Source: JBQTHP01 sp052389755 (lineage in GTDB: Bacteria > Pseudomonadota > Gammaproteobacteria > Steroidobacterales > Steroidobacteraceae). From it: DNA of 8,867 bases. Location of the stretch: assembly GCA_052389755.1 (NCBI GenBank), contig JBQTHP010000267.1, forward strand, positions 1 through 8,867, read 5' to 3'. The notes beneath the pieces are model-generated. The model searched no databases, was not told the DNA's origin, and saw only the letters and a program-made list of their open reading frames with translations. Shown piece by piece: positions 6,433-8,867 of the stretch (position 1 is the first letter of the stretch; every line of letters begins with the position of its first letter). The position numbers and the translations under genes were made by a program.

Positions 6433-7425
6433 TCAGATCTTGAACTCTTCGAGCGTCTCCGGCGCGAACAGCTCTTCGGGGCGGAGCCGTCGTTCGGACA
6501 ATCCCTGCTCGAAGTGATAGCGCAGGAACGTGTCGAGCACGTGCTGGTTTGCGTGAAACCCGTATGACCACCACGCCGGGCCGAGCGTGCACACCGTTTC
6601 CTCCACCGCAGCAATCTGCCACGGCAGCATGGTTTTCAGTGCGGCGGTGATGGTGAGGTCATCGTACGTGTAGCGCTGCGCCTGGACGAACGCCTTGCAC
6701 AGCGATTGAGCGAGCCAGCGATTGGCTGCATAAACGTCGCGGCGCAACACCACGACATGCATGATCGGGAAGATCCTGGTCCTGGCGAAATACGCTTTCT
6801 CCACCTCGACGTAGTTCGCGAACAGCCGCTTCACGTCGTTGGGGCGCTGATGGAAAGTGCTCGGCGCACGAGCGGTATAGAGGGCGTCGATCTCGCCCTC
6901 TGCGATCAATCGCGCCAACGTCTGGTCGCGTCCGATCGCCTGCACACGGATCCGCTCGGGCAGATCGACCTTCAACTTCTCCTCACGGCCCGGTTCTTCC
7001 TCCCCGCCCGTGTAGTAGGTAACGGATGCGGGATCGACGCCGTACTCGTCCTGCAGGATGCCCCGGATCCACACCGGGGCAGTCATCTGATACTCGGGCA
7101 CGCCGACGCGCTTGCCGATCAGCTCCTTCGGCGCACGGATGCCGCTCTTCGAGGACACGAAGATGCACGAATGGCGGAAGAAGCGTGACGGGAACACCGG
7201 AATCGCGATGAATGCCGCATCGGCTCGCAGCAGCGACACCGAGTACGAAGAGAGGGACATCTCGGCAGCGTCGAATTCGCGGAAGCGCAGCATGCGAAAG
7301 AAGGTCTCCTCGACCGGCAGGCTGACGTAGTTCAGATCGACGCCATCCACCGTGACTCGCCCATCCGCGAGAGCGCGAGTGCGATCGTAGTCCCAGCACG
7401 CGAGGGTCAACCTGAGCTTCGACAT
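6433..7425 (-). CDS. 4,5-dihydroxyphthalate decarboxylase-like protein (periplasmic-binding-protein fold)
   Basis: This 330-residue protein starts at ATG 7425 with AAGGAG at 7440-7435, nine bases upstream; an in-frame extension to 7521 lies inside the preceding gene and is rejected. Pht5-family features are LTLACWDYDRTRAL (6-19), EMSLSSY (55-61), RFFRHSCIFV (81-90), FPIMHVVVL (219-227) and a closing WWSYGFHANQHVLDTFLRY (285-303). The fold is that of ABC solute-binding proteins, but the N-terminus has no signal peptide or lipobox, which favours a cytoplasmic enzyme over a transport protein. Pht5 removes one carboxylate from 4,5-dihydroxyphthalate to give protocatechuate. The gene lies 17 bases after the Pht4-like dehydrogenase and shares its transcript. 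Many relatives are annotated merely as ABC substrate-binding proteins, so the exact substrate is uncertain. The gene ends 17 bases from the convergent Rieske gene. Confidence 0.82.
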   Translation of the reverse strand: MSKLRLTLACWDYDRTRALADGRVTVDGVDLNYVSLPVEETFFRMLRFREFDAAEMSLSSYSVSLLRADAAFIAIPVFPSRFFRHSCIFVSSKSGIRAPKELIGKRVGVPEYQMTAPVWIRGILQDEYGVDPASVTYYTGGEEEPGREEKLKVDLPERIRVQAIGRDQTLARLIAEGEIDALYTARAPSTFHQRPNDVKRLFANYVEVEKAYFARTRIFPIMHVVVLRRDVYAANRWLAQSLCKAFVQAQRYTYDDLTITAALKTMLPWQIAAVEETVCTLGPAWWSYGFHANQHVLDTFLRYHFEQGLSERRLRPEELFAPETLEEFKI

Positions 7426-7442
7426 GATCCCGGGCTCCTTGC

Positions 7443-8603
7443 TCAGCCGAGAATGATCTCGCGATCTTCCGCGCTCGATTGGCGGATCGCGATGCATGCC
7501 GCCAGGGTCGCCGTGCCCCAATCCCCGTCATGCAGCGGAGGCTTGCCGTTGACGATCGCCTCGTAGACTTCGTCGATCACTTCGGCGCGAGGCACGGACG
7601 GAGCCGGCACGGACACCAGTGTGCGCTCGCGTTCGCCATGGATCATGACGCCGTGTGGCAGCACCCGGAGGTCGGCGCGCTCGCAGCTGACGACGATGAA
7701 TCCGAAATGCTCGTGGAACGGCGGCGAAGGCGCCTTCGTACCGATCTGCGCAGGTCCATAGCGACGCACCTCTTTCAGAGCCGCCTCCGACTCGGTGAGC
7801 GCAGGCAGTCGCTTGCGCGCTTCACCGTAGTCATCCGCGCTTCTGGGAAAACCAGTCTCGCCGATCCAGCCGCACAGCTCGTCGCTGTCGAAAAACGCGT
7901 AGCCGCTGTACGTGAGCGCGGCGACGATACCCCGCTCGAAGGTCAGGAACGCCGTGTAAGCGCCTTCGGTCGGACGGCGAGCATCCCAGTCGCCCACCTG
8001 AGCGCGCACGCTGCGCACGCGAGCACCCGCAAGAGCTCGTACGACGTCGATCTGGTGCGCGGCCTGACCGAACACAACGCCACCCCCCTGCGTGGCGTCC
8101 AGTTCTTCCGGGCGGCGCGGTCGATACACAAAATCGGTGTAGTTCAGTGCGGTGATCATCCGCACGGCTCCGTGATCCCCGCTTTCGATCAGTCGACGAG
8201 CCAGCGCAACCGGTGCATCAAAGCCATGACTCGGTCCGACGATCAGTCGAACGTCCGATGCCCGCGCCGCAGTCGTCATTCTCGAGCAGTCGGCAACCGA
8301 CAGGGCCATCGGTTTCTCGACGAGCACATGCTTGCGCGCCCGTGCGGCGGCCACGACCTGCTCGGCGTGAAACTGATGTGGCGAGGCGATATAGATCACC
8401 TCGACGTTCGGGTCCTCGCATAGCCCCTGAAAGTCATCGTAAGCGCGGCCTTTGAAGTCCGTCTCGAAGCGTGCGCGAGCCTCGGCTCGAGGATCGGTGG
8501 CTGCGACGAGGGAGGCACGCGGGTGCGTGATGAGCGTCGGCAGCATCAGCATGAAGCCCCGGCCGAGCCCGGAGACACCAAACCGCAATTGCCTGTCGGT
8601 CAT
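7443..8603 (-). CDS. Gfo/Idh/MocA oxidoreductase, phthalate 4,5-cis-dihydrodiol dehydrogenase-like
   Basis: This is a 386-residue protein. ATG 8603 was chosen because the conserved Rossmann strand begins at once (RFGVSGLGRGFMLMLPTL, 7-24). The 51-residue in-frame extension to 8756 translates intergenic hairpins and crosses the divergent gene's start. Further landmarks are VAATDPRAEARARF (33-46), the family VEKPMALS (95-102) with Lys97, and a second-domain segment MITALNYTDFVYRPRRPEEL (149-168). GQAAHQIDVVRAL (179-191) is the family's catalytic-helix region. The ALNYTDFxYRPRRPEEL and YSGYAFFDSDELCGWIGE segments are typical of the Pht4 subgroup, which oxidises a cis-dihydrodiol to a catechol-type diol using NAD(P)+. 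It heads a two-gene transcript with the Pht5-like decarboxylase, in the order expected of consecutive steps. Its leader holds two tandem inverted repeats (8623-8658). Its Shine-Dalgarno is weak (GGAAA). Confidence 0.88.
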   Translation of the reverse strand: MTDRQLRFGVSGLGRGFMLMLPTLITHPRASLVAATDPRAEARARFETDFKGRAYDDFQGLCEDPNVEVIYIASPHQFHAEQVVAAARARKHVLVEKPMALSVADCSRMTTAARASDVRLIVGPSHGFDAPVALARRLIESGDHGAVRMITALNYTDFVYRPRRPEELDATQGGGVVFGQAAHQIDVVRALAGARVRSVRAQVGDWDARRPTEGAYTAFLTFERGIVAALTYSGYAFFDSDELCGWIGETGFPRSADDYGEARKRLPALTESEAALKEVRRYGPAQIGTKAPSPPFHEHFGFIVVSCERADLRVLPHGVMIHGERERTLVSVPAPSVPRAEVIDEVYEAIVNGKPPLHDGDWGTATLAACIAIRQSSAEDREIILG

Positions 8604-8622
8604 CAATTTTCCGGCGCGGAGA

Positions 8623-8642
8623 CCTCGGCCTTCAGGCCGGGG
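8623..8642. repeat. Inverted repeat in the divergent 8604-8703 region (first hairpin)
   Basis: CCTCGGCCT (8623-8631) pairs with AGGCCGGGG (8634-8642) across a TC centre. Eight of nine positions are Watson-Crick, and one is a T-G wobble. It lies 20 bases upstream of the Gfo/Idh/MocA start and touches a second dyad. It could be an operator for the divergent genes or a leader hairpin on the minus-strand mRNA. Confidence 0.45.
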
Positions 8643-8658
8643 AGGACGCGCCGTCCTC
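8642..8658. repeat. Perfect 7-3-7 inverted repeat in the divergent region (second hairpin)
   Basis: GAGGACG (8642-8648) and CGTCCTC (8652-8658) are perfect arms around CGC. It follows directly on the first hairpin, between the Gfo/Idh/MocA and carboxymuconolactone-decarboxylase genes. No U-run follows on either strand, so a regulator site or an mRNA leader structure is more likely than a terminator. No convincing -35/-10 pair was found in 8604-8703. Confidence 0.45.
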
Positions 8659-8703
8659 GTGCGGTGAGGTAAATTCCCCGACGCCGCCCTGAGGAGACAC
8701 TGT

Positions 8704-8867
8704 ATGCCACGCCTGAGACAGGTTCCACGCTCGCAAGCCGCACCTTCGGTGCTCAAGTATTACGAACGCCTGTTCGGTGACCGTGACCCCGTCACAAGCC
8801 CTGGCACGGCGACCGGCACACCTGGCAACTGGTGGACCGTGTTCGGACTGGTTCCCTACATCTTCGA
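8704..8867 (+). CDS. Carboxymuconolactone decarboxylase (AhpD-like) family protein, 3' end outside the window
   Basis: The gene starts at ATG 8704, seven bases after a strong GAGGAG Shine-Dalgarno (8691-8696), and is still open at the window edge after 54 codons. The visible N-terminus (PRLRQVPRS, YYERLFGDRDPV, then GTATGTPGNWWTVFGLVP) matches the start of a CMD-family group often found beside aromatic-degradation genes. The Cys-x2-Cys/His active-site region would lie downstream and cannot be checked. Family members include gamma-carboxymuconolactone decarboxylase of the protocatechuate branch and AhpD-type peroxidase partners. The NWWTVF-type proteins mostly have no assigned reaction. Divergence from the Pht4/Pht5-like pair suggests shared control, and protocatechuate as the Pht5 product makes a role downstream plausible but unproven. 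Confidence 0.75.
   Translation, partial: MPRLRQVPRSQAAPSVLKYYERLFGDRDPVTSPGTATGTPGNWWTVFGLVPYIF

Noticed and set aside
7426..7521. 32-codon N-terminal extension of the decarboxylase-like gene
   Set aside because: It lies within the coding region of the preceding gene, and a good AAGGAG precedes the internal ATG at 7425.
8604..8756. 51-codon N-terminal extension of the Gfo/Idh/MocA gene
   Set aside because: The extension is low-complexity Arg/Pro/Gly, translates the two inverted repeats and overlaps the divergent gene. The conserved Rossmann strand starts right after ATG 8603.
1..8867. CRISPR arrays, tRNA/rRNA genes, insertion sequences, phage genes
   Set aside because: No regularly spaced direct repeats, transposase motifs, terminal inverted repeats or RNA-gene signatures were seen. 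The window is almost fully occupied by protein genes, with no gap over about 100 bases.

Overview
The window is a gene-dense, GC-rich bacterial segment. Short gaps, ATGA/GTGA start-stop overlaps and the protein families present suggest a proteobacterium with broad aromatic catabolism, most likely a Burkholderiales-type betaproteobacterium. That placement is inferred from family resemblance, not from any marker gene. No rRNA, tRNA, CRISPR array or insertion sequence is visible.

Layout. (1) Positions 1-1076 (+): the 3' part of a VOC/glyoxalase-fold protein, followed after 2 bases by an NAD(P)H-dependent FMN reductase. (2) 1077-1778 (+): a compact type II toxin-antitoxin module (Phd/YefM antitoxin, PIN-domain toxin) with its own promoter and a candidate autoregulatory dyad. 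(3) 1758-5085 (-): a translationally coupled operon transcribed as D-2-hydroxyacid dehydrogenase, enolase paralogue, APH-fold small-molecule kinase. Both junctions are 4-base overlaps, and the kinase end overlaps the toxin end by 21 bases. (4) 5132-6415 (+): a Rieske non-heme iron oxygenase alpha subunit resembling phthalate 4,5-dioxygenase, divergent from the operon. (5) 6433-8603 (-): a Gfo/Idh/MocA dehydrogenase resembling phthalate 4,5-cis-dihydrodiol dehydrogenase, followed by a homologue of 4,5-dihydroxyphthalate decarboxylase. (6) 8704-8867 (+): the start of a carboxymuconolactone-decarboxylase (AhpD-like) family gene, cut by the window edge.

How the genes may work together. The right half holds the three enzyme types of the Pht3-Pht4-Pht5 route: ring cis-dihydroxylation, dihydrodiol re-aromatisation and decarboxylation. 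They would act on phthalate or, more likely given how widespread these families are, a related aromatic acid. The electron-transfer reductase is not in the window. The left-centre operon is the more unusual part. Dehydrogenase, kinase and enolase could be read as hydroxypyruvate -> D-glycerate -> 2-phosphoglycerate -> PEP. However, the enolase has lost a conserved active-site His (Ala372) and changed a conserved acidic residue (Asp169), so a different phosphorylated hydroxyacid may be the real substrate. This dedicated three-gene set is the best candidate here for an undescribed pathway.
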